From Cephalotus follicularis (taxonomy: Eukaryota > Streptophyta > Magnoliopsida > Oxalidales > Cephalotaceae), in contig BDDD01001814.1 of the NCBI GenBank assembly GCA_001972305.1, positions 83,239-147,238 of the forward strand: DNA of 64,000 nt. The letters run 5' to 3'. The position numbers and the translations under genes were made by a program. Every line of letters starts with the position of its first letter. Within the stretch, counting starts at the first letter, position 1. Shown in pieces: positions 46,257 to 57,916 of this stretch. Below the pieces are notes generated by a model that had not been told where the DNA came from, did no database searches, and saw only the letters and a list, made by a program, of their open reading frames with translations.

Positions 46257-47794
46257 CGATTAAAAGACCGACTGAACGAGCCGTAATGCTAAGCGATCGA
46301 TCGAATGGACCGAAAAGCATAAGTGTTGTCTGAATAGCTTCCGTATTGAACAGTGGTTGATCGAGATAGAATATGAATGGTCTTTGTGAATAGATAGTGT
46401 TTGGATGGCTAGTGTATCGTTATCGATTGCATCGTATCGTTAAGGACCGTTATGGAGCAGATCGTGATCGTAAGGACCATTGTTGAACGAACAGTGATCG
46501 AATGGATCATTATTGATCAGACAGTGATTGTATGGGTTGTTATTGAACGGTTAGTGATCGGATGGACTGTTATTGAATGGATGGGCATTGTATGGATGCT
46601 CGATATAGTTTGTGAATGAACCGATGTGACAGTTATCTACTTATATATGGTGATATGGGACAATATATGTATTTAGTCAACCCCTCGATGTCAACTACAT
46701 ATGGAGTTTACCTCTAGATTCCTAGTGGAGTGCTATATGGCTATGAATTATAAACGGATATGGATTGTAAATGGATATGAACCGCAAACGGATATGAAAT
46801 GTAATAGATATAACATGGTCATGGATTGATATGTGATAAAAAGCTTTGGATGATGACATATGGTAGAGTTATTGATGACAGGTTGTGTTATGTCTTATAT
46901 GGATATGATATGGCATTGTTCACATCTTTTATGCTAGGTATGCATCTCACATGATCGATATTATGTATATCTGCTACACCTCTGCACACATTTATTGCTT
47001 ATGATTATGGATATGGATTTGTTTATATAGTTTGTGAAGAGTACCTTTTGATTATAAACTAAACTGTATAGATTTATGAGACTTGTTATGTATAAGAGGT
47101 AACTTTAGAGATATGTTTATTCAGTTATCGACCTGCCGACATGTGGCAGTGCTTATGATATGTGTGTTGATGTATTGGATATGCATGAGTTCATACTTGA
47201 GAGATTGGAATGATGATTCGGATTTAAATTGTGGTTTACTGAGGGCTGAGCCCATTTATAGTTGATTGTTCCTCCTTCGGGAGTGTGGATATAAATTGTG
47301 TTTTCTTTACAGGGGGCATAAGTCCGATAAACGAATACTACATGCCCAATTTTTGGGAGATTATAAGAGTTAGAATGAAATCAATTGATTATTTCTTTGA
47401 CATGATTATCTTATGGGATGTTTATGATATTATTGGATATGATTAAGCCAATCTTTGAGAGTATTGAAAGGACTGTCATTTGCATGTAAATGGTATTTTT
47501 GATTTAGTTGTGATATAGTCTGGTGTGGGCTGAACCCCAGCATATAGATTGTGATGAGATATGAGAATTGATCTCCAAACATATAAATTGTGGTTTATCA
47601 GGTGGCATGGAGTCCGATAAACGAATACATCATGCCCGATTTTCGAGAAATCTTAAGAGTATGGTTTGTAATGGTTATCCATACTGTTTTTACATATGGT
47701 TTGAGGTTTCTGTTGATACGATATGGTGTGTTCCGTAGGGATAATCTGTTAGCTTCAGGTTAGTAGTTGTTTAGATTTCAGGACGAAATCTTTT
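46257..47794 (+). other. Element 6 noncoding interior
   Basis: No open frame of note. It contains the 30-bp tandem array (46444-46593), a shorter repeat of AAACGGATATGRA-like units (46750-46800), and two similar segments: GGGGGCATAAGTCCGATAAA then CGAATACTACATGCCC (47312) and GGTGGCATGGAGTCCGATAA then ACGAATACATCATGCCC (47602), an internal duplication about 290 bp apart. Confidence 0.7.
46444..46593 (+). repeat. Five 30-bp tandem repeats in element 6
   Basis: Five consecutive units of exactly 30 bp begin GGACC, GGACC, GGATC, GGGTT and GGACT, with the shared frame GGAC.RTTRTTGA followed by GTGATCGNAT. There are no indels between units. A multiple of three could reflect a coding past, but stops are present now. 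Confidence 0.85.
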
Positions 47795-47809
47795 TAAGGG
47801 GGGTGGAGT
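47795..47809 (+). promoter_or_regulatory. Polypurine tract of element 6
   Basis: AAGGGGGGTGGAG precedes the LTR start and follows the CAGGACGAAATC sequence common before chromovirus 3' LTRs. Confidence 0.9.
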
Positions 47810-48099
47810 TGTAATATCCCGTTTTCCGTATAGATTTTTGGGCTTTTCGATATGTTTTGTATGGGCTTTTCGATATGTTTTGTGTGGGCTGCCGATTGTT
47901 TTTCGGTTTGTGGACTGCCCATTTTTCGGTTTGTTTTGCTTTTGGCTTGGCTAAGCGGGTTTTAGTCTTAGCCATTGGGTTTTGATTTTATGTCCATGAT
48001 TTGATAAAATAATATTTTTGGCTTTTTATTTTTTGTGTGTTAAAACCATTTTGAGCATTTTTGAACAAAAAAAAACAAATTGTGTGTTAAAACTTGTGT

Positions 48100-48710
48100 T
48101 TCTCTCCCACTCTATCTCTCCCTCTCTCTCCCTCTCTCTCCCGACCATCTCTCTATCTCTCCCGTTCTCTCTCCTCCTCTCACCTGCTGCTGTTACCGTC
48201 AGTGCCGCTATGGCACCGGCGAAGGCACCGACCGAACCCCCGCAGCGTCCTGAGTCCACCGGTACCAACCTCTGCACCGGCCGACGTCTACTCCGGCGTG
48301 CGCGACGACTTCTCCCTACCGGACCTGTTTGGTGTCGTTTCTCCCTCTCCGGTGATCGGCTCGACAATCCAACCACAGATTCGGCATCCTTGCGATGAGA
48401 GGAAGCGAACCCGACCGGCCTCGACCCCTGACGACGTCGAAAAAGCAGATTGGCGACGTGACAACCCGCGGTCAAAGGCGTTTGTTCCGGTCAAACGTGG
48501 CGGTTTCGAGCCAAACGCGCCATGGATTCGTGATCAGCGGCCTCAAAACGTCCAGATCGGCTATTTTTGGTGACTGACCGACGTCGCGTGACGGACACGC
48601 GCCGGCCAGCGGCGGCGCGTGAGCCCACGCGCGGCATCTCTGGCGAGAAATTTTTTTGGACAGTTTCCGACTCCACTCTTTGCATCGGTGTGATCCGCTC
48701 CAGTTCCGCG
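48100..48710. other. Pyrimidine-rich tract and GC-rich segment inside the element 6 LTR
   Basis: A CT-rich stretch (48100-48185) is followed by about 500 bp rich in CG dinucleotides, unlike the AT-rich LTR around it. Overlapping frames of 126-159 codons exist on both strands but show no recognised domain. The part of LTR5 expected to match has only the purine/pyrimidine tract. It may be a captured host 5' UTR and exon, or an LTR promoter region. Confidence 0.5.
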
Positions 48711-49109
48711 ATGTGATTATGGCTCTGTGATCTGTTTCGATGGCTTTCGGTAAACTCTGAACCTTGCTTCGTTACATTCTGTTTTCGTTTGAATTATGTT
48801 TTTATGTTATCGTTTTAATATATTATGAGCTGAAATAGTATTATGATTCGAAATTTGATGAATTGGAGAAATTGGACTTACCTTAGTGAATCCGAATATA
48901 TGTTTAGATGAGACTTCTAAGAATTGGACGTATTAAACATATTATTATGTTATATGGTCATGATTAGTGTACAATGACCCATGAGTTGAGGTCTGATATT
49001 ATTTCAAGTCCTTATGAGAACGATTTTATTTCTGTTAGATGTTTGCAACAACCGAAGAGTGGTATAGGGAAGTCTCGATACATATGCTTGAGGTTGTTTT
49101 GGTGATCGC

Positions 49110-49930
49110 ACGAGGTACGGATCATTCTTTCTTTGGCGCTCTTATCGATTTTGTTTGAGTAAAGTCGATTTTACTGTTTAATGATTATGTACGGATTTCT
49201 CGTTCCTTCATACACTCCTACTGTTTTATAGTAAAAGAATAGTTTTACACTGTGGATAACGTACGGATTTTCCGCTCTTTGGCTATCTGATATTATTGGT
49301 ACTATCCCGTTCCACTTTAATGATTATGGTACGGATCTTCGTTCTTTGATACACTCTAGTGATTTTATTAAAATAAATCAGTTATGTGTTTTTGGTGAAA
49401 ATGTACGGATTTCTATCGTTCCTTGGCTATCTGGTTATCAAACTAAAATCAGTTTTATGTTATGTTCTCGTTTTATAGACTTCGTTATGTTTTGTGATAT
49501 GTTTCGGAAATGAAGTACGGATGTTTTCGTTCTTTGGCTATCTTTCTGATTTGATCGTAATAAATTCAGTTTCTGTTTTGGAAGTACGAATTTTTATCGT
49601 TCTTGGGCTATCCAATTTATTTGAAATAAACCCAGTTTTATAAGTATGTTCCTTTGGATTTTATGAACGTTGTTATGTTTCGGGTTTTGACACGTTCTGG
49701 AACTAAAGTCGGTTTTGACATTTTTACGAAATTAAATGTTCTGACTTTATATATGCTCAGTTATGATTTGTTTATGAAATGCTATGCGATCATTTCTTTT
49801 ACGGTGAATTAAAATGAGCTGATTTCTGATTGTGGAAACGTTCGGATTTCTTCGTTTTGGGTCATTATCCTCCGATTTTATTGAAATGAATTCAGATATG
49901 TTTTCTGTATGGATTCTTCGTTTTGACTAT
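49110..49930 (+). repeat. Loose repeats of a GTACGGATTT-type unit in the element 6 LTR
   Basis: At least seven irregular units read like GTACGGATTTCTCGTTC, then CTTTGGCTATCTG, then ATTTTA..GTAAA (for example at 49191, 49261, 49331, 49405, 49516 and 49584). Spacing is 60-100 bases. Confidence 0.6.
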
Positions 49931-52036
49931 TTTGTTCCGATATGATTCGAATAAAACCCGTTTTATTACCTTGTGAAATAGTAAAGATTACTGGTTTTAT
50001 TTTTGGACATGAACATGACTTTCATTATCGAGAGTATGTTAAATGGGCATGACTTTCCCTATCGAAAGTATGCTGATTTTATGAAATGATATGTATATGT
50101 TTTGATTTGGTTTTGGAGTAAACCAATATATGAAATGATTTTGATAAATCATTATTTTCGAAATACTAAGTTTTGATATGGTGATATACTGAGCTTTTAT
50201 ATCCACCTATGGGGGTACCATATGCATGCTGTGGGCCTGGCACGGGGGCATGACACTTTCCGTAACGGTGTGATTAGTTTACGGCGTCGCTCTGTGATAT
50301 CCGTAGATCAGATTTGTGATAGAGGCGTATGGATCGATCCTAGTCATGTGTTTTTGGGATATGGGAATTGTATGTGTAGTGCCGTACACTGCAATTCTAT
50401 TTGGCATGTGGAACTAGCTATTCCCTTGCTACTATGTGTTTCTGATATGTTTTGGTGCTCAGTTATGGAACCTATGTTTTGGAAAGGTATGCTTTATGTT
50501 TTCAAAACTATGAACTTTGTTATATGTTATGAGTTATGGATCTTATGTTTTGGAAAAAGATATGCTTTGTGTTTTGAAAGTATGAAACTTATGTTTCTAA
50601 AGGTTTCGTATATGTTTTGAAAGCTTTCGTGTATGTTTTGAAAGTTATGATCCGTTGTTTTGAAAAGGTACACTTTACGGTTTCAAGTTATGGACTTGTT
50701 TTATATATTTTGCCGAAGGCAATTGCAAAGTAAGTTTAAACGATTTTTATTGCTTAAGATTTCTGTTTGGAGTTAAATTTGAAATCTTACTGCTTTCAAA
50801 TTATCGTTTAATATTTTATTTTGTTCTGTAAACTGTTTATTTCGTACTGTTCAGAAACTGTTTCCTTTTGTTTCGCAAAATGTTCTACTATGTTTCGTAA
50901 ACTGTTTCGTTTCGTAAAATGTTTTGTATCATATCGTGCTTGTTTCAGATACTGTATTGAGCATAATATTGTTTTGTTTTGGATACTGTTTCGTTTTGGT
51001 AAACTGCTTTATTTTGGATACGGTTTTGGTTTCGTTCTGTTATGATTCGTAACTGATCTGTTATGATTCGTAACTGTTCTGTTTTGTTTCGTAACCGTTC
51101 TGTTCTGATTCGTATCTGTTTTGATTCGTATTTATGTTGTTTCGTAATTTGATTTGTTTCATAAACTGTTTTATGATTCTATATCCGTACTGAGGTTTGC
51201 TCAGCCGCGTTTTTGTTTTCCATGCGGCAGGTTTACAGGGACAGCATGGGCAAGTGTGATGAGAGAATTACCCTTTATCAGAGGATCATCTAGCAGTTTG
51301 ATCTGGTTATGTTTATAGTGGTGTTATGGTCGTGTATAGGCCAGCTATCTAAATCAGTATTGTCGTTTTTGGATTATGACATTTTTGATTTATGATAAGA
51401 TTTTCAGATTATGTTTTTGATTCAGTCTATGTTTCATGATGATACATGTTTTCAGGCTTCTAGAACCACCACGTATTGATGATGATTGAGATTGAGATCT
51501 TGATATGTTTTTAGCTCTGTATTGTGTGACACACCGATCCCGAATCAGGAGTGATCCCGGTTCCGAATCGGGGGTGTTACACAGTACAAGTCAAGCAATT
51601 ACATATAATTACTTGATCAATATATTTGTTTAAAATATACTTTTTCGTTCACAGGTTGTAATAAGTCATAACTTAAAACATAACATTTCTCTCGTCATTG
51701 GAAATACTTCCCCAATAATTTCGAAAATATGTACATTTATAATTTATACATTTTCGTAATTTCATTTGGTTTCATAATCAAACCTTTAAAACATTTCTCT
51801 GTCATTGGAAATACTTCCCCAATCATTTCGAAAACATATACAATTATACATTTTTGTACAACATGATTATTCAATCATGCCAGCTTTTCAAAATGGTTAT
51901 CACTCTTTGGAAATCAACCATAATGTATATCACAGTAATAATGCACTCATATGCTCAGAACACATCTAAGATCGTTTCTAGGGTCATTTTGGGTCTAACA
52001 GGTTCCATTTAAGTGAAATCCTACCAATCAGGGAAA

Positions 52037-52383
52037 AGGCGTCGATGCCCATTCGAAAGGAGTCGACGTCTTTATCATACCAGGGAGCATCAATACGCGA
52101 GTACTGGTTTAGGAGGGTGAAATCCGACCTATTAACCCCTAATGAAATCGAATATCACTCTCAAAACGTGTAAGGGATGCTACTGGTTAACAGCAACATA
52201 TCCATAACCTCAAATTGAAATCAAACAGGTGATTCCTAAGTGGCTAAAAATTGCCATCCGAATGAACATTACAGTTCAACGATTTTCCCAGAAAAGGCGT
52301 CGATGTCTTGTATAAAAGCATCGATGTCTTTTACATTTTCACACGAAGGCGTCGACGTCTTCTCATAGACGTCGATGTCTTTA
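52037..52383. repeat. GTCGAC-core motif array (element 3 3' LTR, array 1)
   Basis: Units: GGCGTCGATGCC, GGAGTCGACGTC, GGCGTCGATGTC, GCATCGATGTC, GGCGTCGACGTC and GACGTCGATGTC. Confidence 0.85.
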
Positions 52384-53103
52384 CAACACAGAACGTGATT
52401 TTCACGATTTTAACATACCAGGTCACTAACCAATCCATCCTTTATACAACAGATTCACGTATTCATGTAAACGTACATGCATGATCAACACAGTGTATCA
52501 CAGTAACACTACAATAAGTCCAGAATTACAATCCAACCATTAACATGCAATTCACCATGCTATTCATTAACTTAGAACTCAAAATGCACATATAAATCCA
52601 TCACTTTCCCCTACCTTATTGTTCCAAGTTAGGAACCAGAAAGTCCACCTCTTTAAGTATCCAAACAGGTCACAGCAGCCTCTCTAGGTCCGTCCCGTAG
52701 CTGCACCAGTGGTTCCAAGGTCCAAGCTCCAAGCTCCAAGCTCAACAATGGCACACACACACTCACTGTTTTCCTCTGGTGTTATAAAACGAGAGAGACA
52801 AGTGGGGAGGGCTGTTTTTATGCAGATGGCTCTTACCTAACCTTCTTCTTCTGCCATACAACAGGCCCCCTCGTGCTCTCTCCCACTTCCAGGTTTTCTG
52901 CGTTTCTCTTTTGTCTTCTTCTTACTTTCTTATGCAGGTTGCATGTGAGGGTGGTAATCCCTTGTATGTTCCATGTGAGGCAGGTTTTGGAACATGTTAG
53001 GCAACATACCATTGTGATTAACACGTCACAATGCACTCGAAAAGGCGTCTGGTAAAGCCTTATAAAAATCCCCCTTGCATGTTATTCTGCCGACGAAGAA
53101 CGT

Positions 53104-53276
53104 GATGGCCATTCTTACAAAGGCGTCGACGTCTTTCCTTAGACGTCGATGTCTTTTCTCTTTTTGTAAGAAGCTGTCGATGCCTTCACGAAATGTCGAC
53201 GCGCATGCTTATGCACTCACGTGTATCCTGGTTCACAAAGGCGTCGACGTCTTTACAAAAGACGTCGATGTCTTTA
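53104..53276. repeat. GTCGAC-core motif array (element 3 3' LTR, array 2)
   Basis: Paired units GGCGTCGACGTCTTT and GACGTCGATGTCTTT occur twice (53121-53153 and 53239-53275), with CTGTCGATGCC and ATGTCGACGCG between. Confidence 0.85.
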
Positions 53277-53444
53277 TGCCAAAACAGTGTCGTTTCAAGC
53301 TTTTAATACACATTCCATTTCCAAAGCCATAAGTAGGGTTTCCAAGCATCTTTTGAGTTCAAAACTCGACATTCTCATTAAATCAAGTTTAATGATTACA
53401 TCATAAATCGAAATATTACATTCAGGAAAATACCGGGCGCTACA

Positions 53445-53460
53445 TTCACCCCTCCTTCAA
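53445..53460 (-). promoter_or_regulatory. Polypurine tract of element 3
   Basis: Minus-strand GAAGGAGGGGTGAA directly precedes the LTR start. Confidence 0.85.
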
Positions 53461-54306
53461 GAAATTTCGTCCTCGAAATTGCACAATACTTAGAACAAGT
53501 GCGGGTAGCATTCTTGGATGCCTCCTCACGCTCCCAAGTTGCCTCATCAGGTTTGTGAAACAGCCATTGAACTTTGACCATAGAAATGGTTCGGTTCCTC
53601 AAAGTCTGTGTCTTCCGATCGAGAATCCGCACAGGTAACTCCTAAATAGATAGATCATCCTGTACAGGAACAGTATCATGATCCAGGATATGTGACGGGT
53701 CCGGAATATACCTCCTCAGCATAGATATATGGAAGACGTCGTGCACGTTTGACAGTGCAGGAGGTAAGGCAAGCTGATAGGCTACCTTCCCAACTCTCTC
53801 TAGAATCTCGAAAGGACCAATGTAGCGTGGAGCTAATTTGCCTTTCTTTCCAAACCGTTGCACGCCCTTCCATGGTGATACTTTCAAGAACACATGATCA
53901 CCCACGTTAAAGATTAGAGGTCTCCTCTTCACATTGTCAGTGTAGCTCTTCTGCCGACTCTGAGCTGCAAGCAGCTTCTTCTTGATGAATTTGACTTTCT
54001 CCGAAGTCTCCTCCACCAAATCCGACCCAAGCAGTGGTCGATCCCCAACCTCGTCCCAACAGACAGGTGACCTACACTTCCTTCCATACAGTGCCTCAAA
54101 AAGTGCCATGCCGATACTGGAGTGATAGCTGTTATTGTAAGAAAACTCTATCAGAGGAATGTGATCCTCCCAGGTACCAGCAAAGTCAATAACGCAAGCC
54201 CGTAGCATATCCTCCAAGGTCTGGATGGTACGCTCGGACTGCCCATCGGTCTGAGGGTGGAAGGCAGTACTCAAGTTCAGCTTCATCCCGAAGGCTGACT
54301 GAAACC
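53461..54306 (-). pseudogene. Element 3 integrase end and chromodomain-like tail
   Basis: From the join at about 54306 the minus strand reads FQSAFGMKLNLSTAFHPQTD, the catalytic-Glu segment DGQSERTIQTLED, and on to the basic C-terminal part (SVKRRPL-type, KGKLAPRYIGPFEILERVGK). A stop at 53642 follows DDLSI. The tail continues in the same frame with RILDRKTQTLRNRTISMVK and WEREE, then shifts frame near 53500. The first two catalytic Asp residues are in the deleted part. Confidence 0.9.
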
Positions 54307-55082
54307 TGAGCCCTCTCTGCTCGGTCCTCACCAGATATGCTCTCCAGCAGCCTCGCCTTCTGTGCGACCTCTGAAAAGGTACCCAGCTCCATAGCCCTAA
54401 TCATCGACCGAAGGTCCGGTCGCAAACCCTTCAAAAACCTCCTTATCTTCTTCACATCATCAGCTACCAGATATGGTGAGTGTCTGGATAGCTCCATAAA
54501 CCTGGCCTGGTACTCAGCCACAAACATCTCCCCTTGCCGTAACTCCAGAAGCTCACTCTCCCTCCGTTCTTGCTCCATCCGAGGTACATAGGAATCGAGG
54601 AACTCTGTCTGGAACCTCTCCCATGTAGTGTCAAGTCCAGTTGACTCCCACTTTGCCTTGACCATTTCCCACCAGTGAGTGGCCTCTCCCCATAGACGGT
54701 ACACGGCAAATTTCAGCTTCTGGGCATCGGTACAGTCCATCACTGTAAAAATCTTCTCCAAATCTTGAAGCCATATTTCAGCAATTGTGGCGTCAAGCTC
54801 TCCCCGGAAACTAGGTGGGTTTTGTCTCATGAATCTCTCGATGCCCCTCCCGAATTGACTACCATCCTCTCCCGGGCAATGATCGGGAGCTCTATGTTGC
54901 GGTCGGGCTTGCGCGTAGTGTTGGCGCATCTCCTCCGCATTGGCCATATTGAAGGCCATCTGCTGCTGGAAGTAGTCAGCAATCCGGGTCATCGGATCTC
55001 TAGTATCCTGAGGAACATTCCCTCCCTCGGGAGCATTGGCTCCAGCGGCCCTAGCCCTACCACGCGTTCTCCTTCGGTCCAT
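54307..55082 (-). pseudogene. Element 3 gag (N-terminal two-thirds), intact up to a deletion join
   Basis: One open frame of about 258 codons starts MDRRRTRGRARAAG (ATG at 55080-55082) and runs through YRLWGEATHWWEMVKAKWES, FLDSYVPRMEQERRESELLE and ELSRHSPYLVADDVKKIRRF to GEDRAERA. There it joins integrase out of frame at a GCTCAGG junction. The nucleocapsid zinc knuckles, protease, RT, RNase H and integrase N-terminal half are missing. This is the best-preserved gag in the window, without stops before the join. Confidence 0.9.
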
Positions 55083-55180
55083 ATGTTCCTATAAGAAGGA
55101 CGATGGTTAGCCACGACTTTAGGAAAACAATTTATTGATTGCCAAGGAACTTATCCAAGCTAAGCATATAATGGGTATAT

Positions 55181-55192
55181 GCTCTGATACCA
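55181..55192 (-). promoter_or_regulatory. Primer binding site of element 3, initiator-Met tRNA
   Basis: GCTCTGATACCA, the minus-strand TGGTATCAGAGC, lies 3 bases from the LTR. Confidence 0.95.
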
Positions 55193-55911
55193 CGCTGTCA
55201 CACCCCGTCTCTCCAACATATAAAGTGGTAAGCAATCAACATAAGGTAATCCAGCTCATATGAAAATACCAATAATTTAAAACTTTCAGTGGCGGAAGCA
55301 ACAACATAAATGAGCCGAATATAAAAACACATCACGCATCGCATACTACGTGATGCCCGATAAACCAAACATAACTGTTGATCGCCCAAAACGGAGCGTG
55401 AATTAATAGTACAATACAAGATAACAATATCCAAGGTTACAAAATCCGAGTAACATGATCAAGTTCGATAACCGAAATACATAAACAAGAAGACAACAAG
55501 TCTTCTCTTTAAATCTCCGTGCATGCTCCATGTCAAGACCACTCCATCAATCTGTTACAGAAGGGGTTAGCCTTTGTCCTCACTCGGCTAAGCGAATAAA
55601 CCCATAAAATACAGTTCGAGTCATAAGATAAAGAGTATCATAAATGGATGCATAATGATGAGCCATGACATGTAATTTTTACAGTAAAAATACCTCAGTA
55701 TGTACATATAAAAATATATGCGTGCTCACAGTACAAGTATAACTCATAAGTTATATCAACACAGGCAGTAAATATGTTCCGAAAAGGAACCAGACAAACC
55801 AGTCGTCATGAACGTCGCCACCTCCTGGCCCCAACGTCAAGCACTCTTACTCCGTCCCAAACGGTTTTGGAGCAAGTCCCCAGTAAGTTGTTTAGCATGG
55901 CGACTAAACCA

Positions 55912-56035
55912 ACAGCAGGTTACTAGCACAGTGGCTAAGTAATCAACAGGTTATTAGCACGATGGCTAATAATCAACAGGTTATTAACATGATGGCTAAT
56001 AATCAACAGGTTATTAACACGATGGCTAATAATCA
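55912..56035. repeat. Four 30-bp tandem repeats in the element 3 LTR
   Basis: Units read AACAGGTTATTAACACGATG then GCTAATAATC, with the first unit more diverged. Confidence 0.9.
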
Positions 56036-56508
56036 ACAAGCACAAGCATTTCACAGTACAAGTCAAGCAATTACATATAATTACTTGATCAATATATTTG
56101 TTTAAAATATACTTTTTCATTCACAGGTTGTAATAAGTCATAACTTAAAACAATACATTTCTCTCATCATTGGAAATACTTCCCCAATAATTTCGAAAAT
56201 ATATACATTCATAATTTATACATTTCCGCAATTTCATTTGGTTTCATAATCAAACCTTTAAAACATTTCTCTGTCATTGGAAATACTTCCCCAATCATTT
56301 CGAAAACATATACAATTATACATTTTTGTACAACATGATTATTCAATCATGCCAGCTTTTCAAAATGGTTATCACTCTTTGGAAATCAACCATAATGTAT
56401 ATCATAGTAATAATGCACTCATATGCTCAGAACACATCTAAGATCGTTTCTAAGGTCATTTTGGGTCTAACAGGTTCCATTTAAGTGAAATCCTACCAAT
56501 CAGGGAAA

Positions 56509-56855
56509 AGGCGTCGATGCCCATTCGAAAGGAATCGACGTCTTTATCATACCAGGGAGCATCAATACGCGAGTACTGGTTTAGGAGGGTGAAATCCGAC
56601 CTATTAACCCCTAATGAAATCGAATATCACTCTCAAAACGTGTAAGGGATGCTACTGGTTAACAGCAACATATCCATAACCTCAAATTGAAATCAAACAG
56701 GTGATTCCTAAGTGGCTAAAAATTGCCATCCGAATGAACATTACAGTTCAACGATTTTCCCAGAAAAGGCGTCGATGTCTTGTATAAAAGCATCGATGTC
56801 TTTTACATTTTCACACGAAGGCGTCGACGTCTTCTCATAGACGTCGATGTCTTTA
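56509..56855. repeat. GTCGAC-core motif array (element 3 5' LTR, array 1)
   Basis: Counterpart of 52037-52383; one unit reads GGAATCGACGTC instead of GGAGTCGACGTC. Confidence 0.85.
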
Positions 56856-57575
56856 CAACACAGAACGTGATTTTCACGATTTTAACATACCAGGTCACTA
56901 ACCAATCCATCCTTTATACAACAGATTCACGTATTCATGTAAACGTACATGCATGATCAACACAGTGTATCACAGTAACACTACAATAAGTCCAGAATTA
57001 CAATCCAACCATTAACATGCAATTCACCATGCTATTCATTAACTTAGAACTCAAAATGCACATATAAATCCATCACTTTCCCCTACCTTATTGTTCCAAG
57101 TTAGGAACCAGAAAGTCCACCTCTTTAAGTATCCAAACAGGTCACAGCAGCCTCTCTAGGTCCGTCCCGTAGCTGCACCAGTGGTTCCAAGGTCCAAGCT
57201 CCAAGCTCCAAGCTCAACAATGGCACACACACACTCACTGTTTTCCTCTGGTGTTATAAAACGAGAGAGACAAGTGGGGAGGGTTGTTTTTATGCAGATG
57301 GCTCTTACCTAACCTTCTTCTTCTACCATACAACAGGCCCCCTGGTGCTCTCTCCCACTTCCAGGTTTTCTGCATTTCTCTTTTGTCTTCTTCTTACTTT
57401 CTTATGCAGGTTGCATGTGAGGGTGGTAATCCCTTGAATGTTCCATGTGAGGCAGGTTTAAAAACATGAAAGGCAACAAACCATTGTGATTAACACGTCA
57501 CAATGCACTCGAAAAGGCGTTAGGTAAAGCCCTTAAACAATTCCCCCCACATGTTATTCTGCCGACGAAGAACAT

Positions 57576-57748
57576 GATGGCCATTCTTACAAAGACGTCG
57601 ACGTCTTTCCTTAGACGTCGATGTCTTTTCTCTTTTTGTAAGAAGATGTCGATGCCTTCACGAAATGTCGACGCGCATGCTTATGCATTCACGTGTATCC
57701 TGGTTCACAAAGGCGTCGACGTCTTTACAAAAGACGTCGATGTCTTTA
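57576..57748. repeat. GTCGAC-core motif array (element 3 5' LTR, array 2)
   Basis: Counterpart of 53104-53276; its first unit is GACGTCGACGTC. Confidence 0.85.
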
Positions 57749-57916
57749 TGCCAAAACAGTGTCGTTTCAAGCTTTTAATACACATTCCATTTCCAAAGCC
57801 ATAAGTAGGGCTTGCAAGCATCTTTTGAGTTCAAAACTCGACATTCTCATTAAATCAAGTTTAATGATTACATCATAAATCGAAATATTACATTCAGGAA
57901 AATACCGGGCGTTACA

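Larger units (their letters stand above)
45538..51581 (+). mobile_element. Element 6: non-autonomous gypsy-type LTR element (LARD-like)
   Basis: Its parts are a truncated 5' LTR (45538-45989), decayed Met primer site, a 30-codon gag start, about 1.5 kb of noncoding internal sequence, a polypurine tract and a complete 3' LTR of 3772 bp. There is no protease, RT, RNase H or integrase. A long LTR with a non-coding interior fits the large retrotransposon derivative class. Its 5' LTR lost 3320 bp in the same deletion that removed 515 bp of the element 3 LTR. Confidence 0.8.
47810..51581 (+). repeat. 3' LTR of element 6
   Basis: The LTR is 3772 bp, from TGTAATATCCCG to GGGGGTGTTACA. It includes a pyrimidine-rich tract and a GC-rich segment (48100-48710), then AT-rich sequence with repeated GTACGGATTTCTCGTTC-type units between 49110 and 49900 and repeated TTTCGTAACTGTTCTG-type units at 50830-51140. 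It matches solo LTR5 in inverted orientation over much of its right half. Confidence 0.9.
51582..53444 (-). repeat. Element 3 3' LTR, inner fragment
   Basis: It is exactly the same length as 56054-57916 in the 5' LTR, with about 39 differences counted by eye, about half of them clustered at 52980-53090. It contains two motif arrays. It ends GGGCGCTACA at the polypurine tract. Confidence 0.95.
45195..57916 (-). mobile_element. Tekay-type element 3, minus strand, internally deleted and split by element 6
   Basis: Right to left: 5' LTR (55196-57916), primer site, gag, an abrupt join to the integrase end, polypurine tract and 3' LTR (45195-45537 plus 51582-53444). Exact AAAAG duplications flank it. 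About 2.9 kb of the internal region is missing compared with Tekay-2. By eye the matching parts of its two LTRs (about 2.2 kb) differ at roughly 2 percent of positions, so the insertion is recent, and it cannot have moved without helper proteins unless the deletion came later. Confidence 0.9.
55196..57916 (-). repeat. 5' LTR of element 3, complete
   Basis: The LTR is 2721 bp, between TGTCACACCCCG and ACCGGGCGTTACA. It shows the region missing from the other LTR (55539-56053), which includes a four-unit 30-bp tandem repeat. Confidence 0.95.

Noticed and set aside
48018..48573. Overlapping 126-159 codon frames on both strands as host genes
   Set aside because: They are inside the element 6 LTR in a GC-rich segment, where stop codons are rare by composition. 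Low-complexity Ser/Leu-rich translation comes from the CT tract. Kept only as a possible captured fragment.
50222..50620. 132-codon open frame
   Set aside because: LTR sequence with Cys/Met/Phe-rich translation from AT-rich repeats, and the matching LTR5 region has no such frame.
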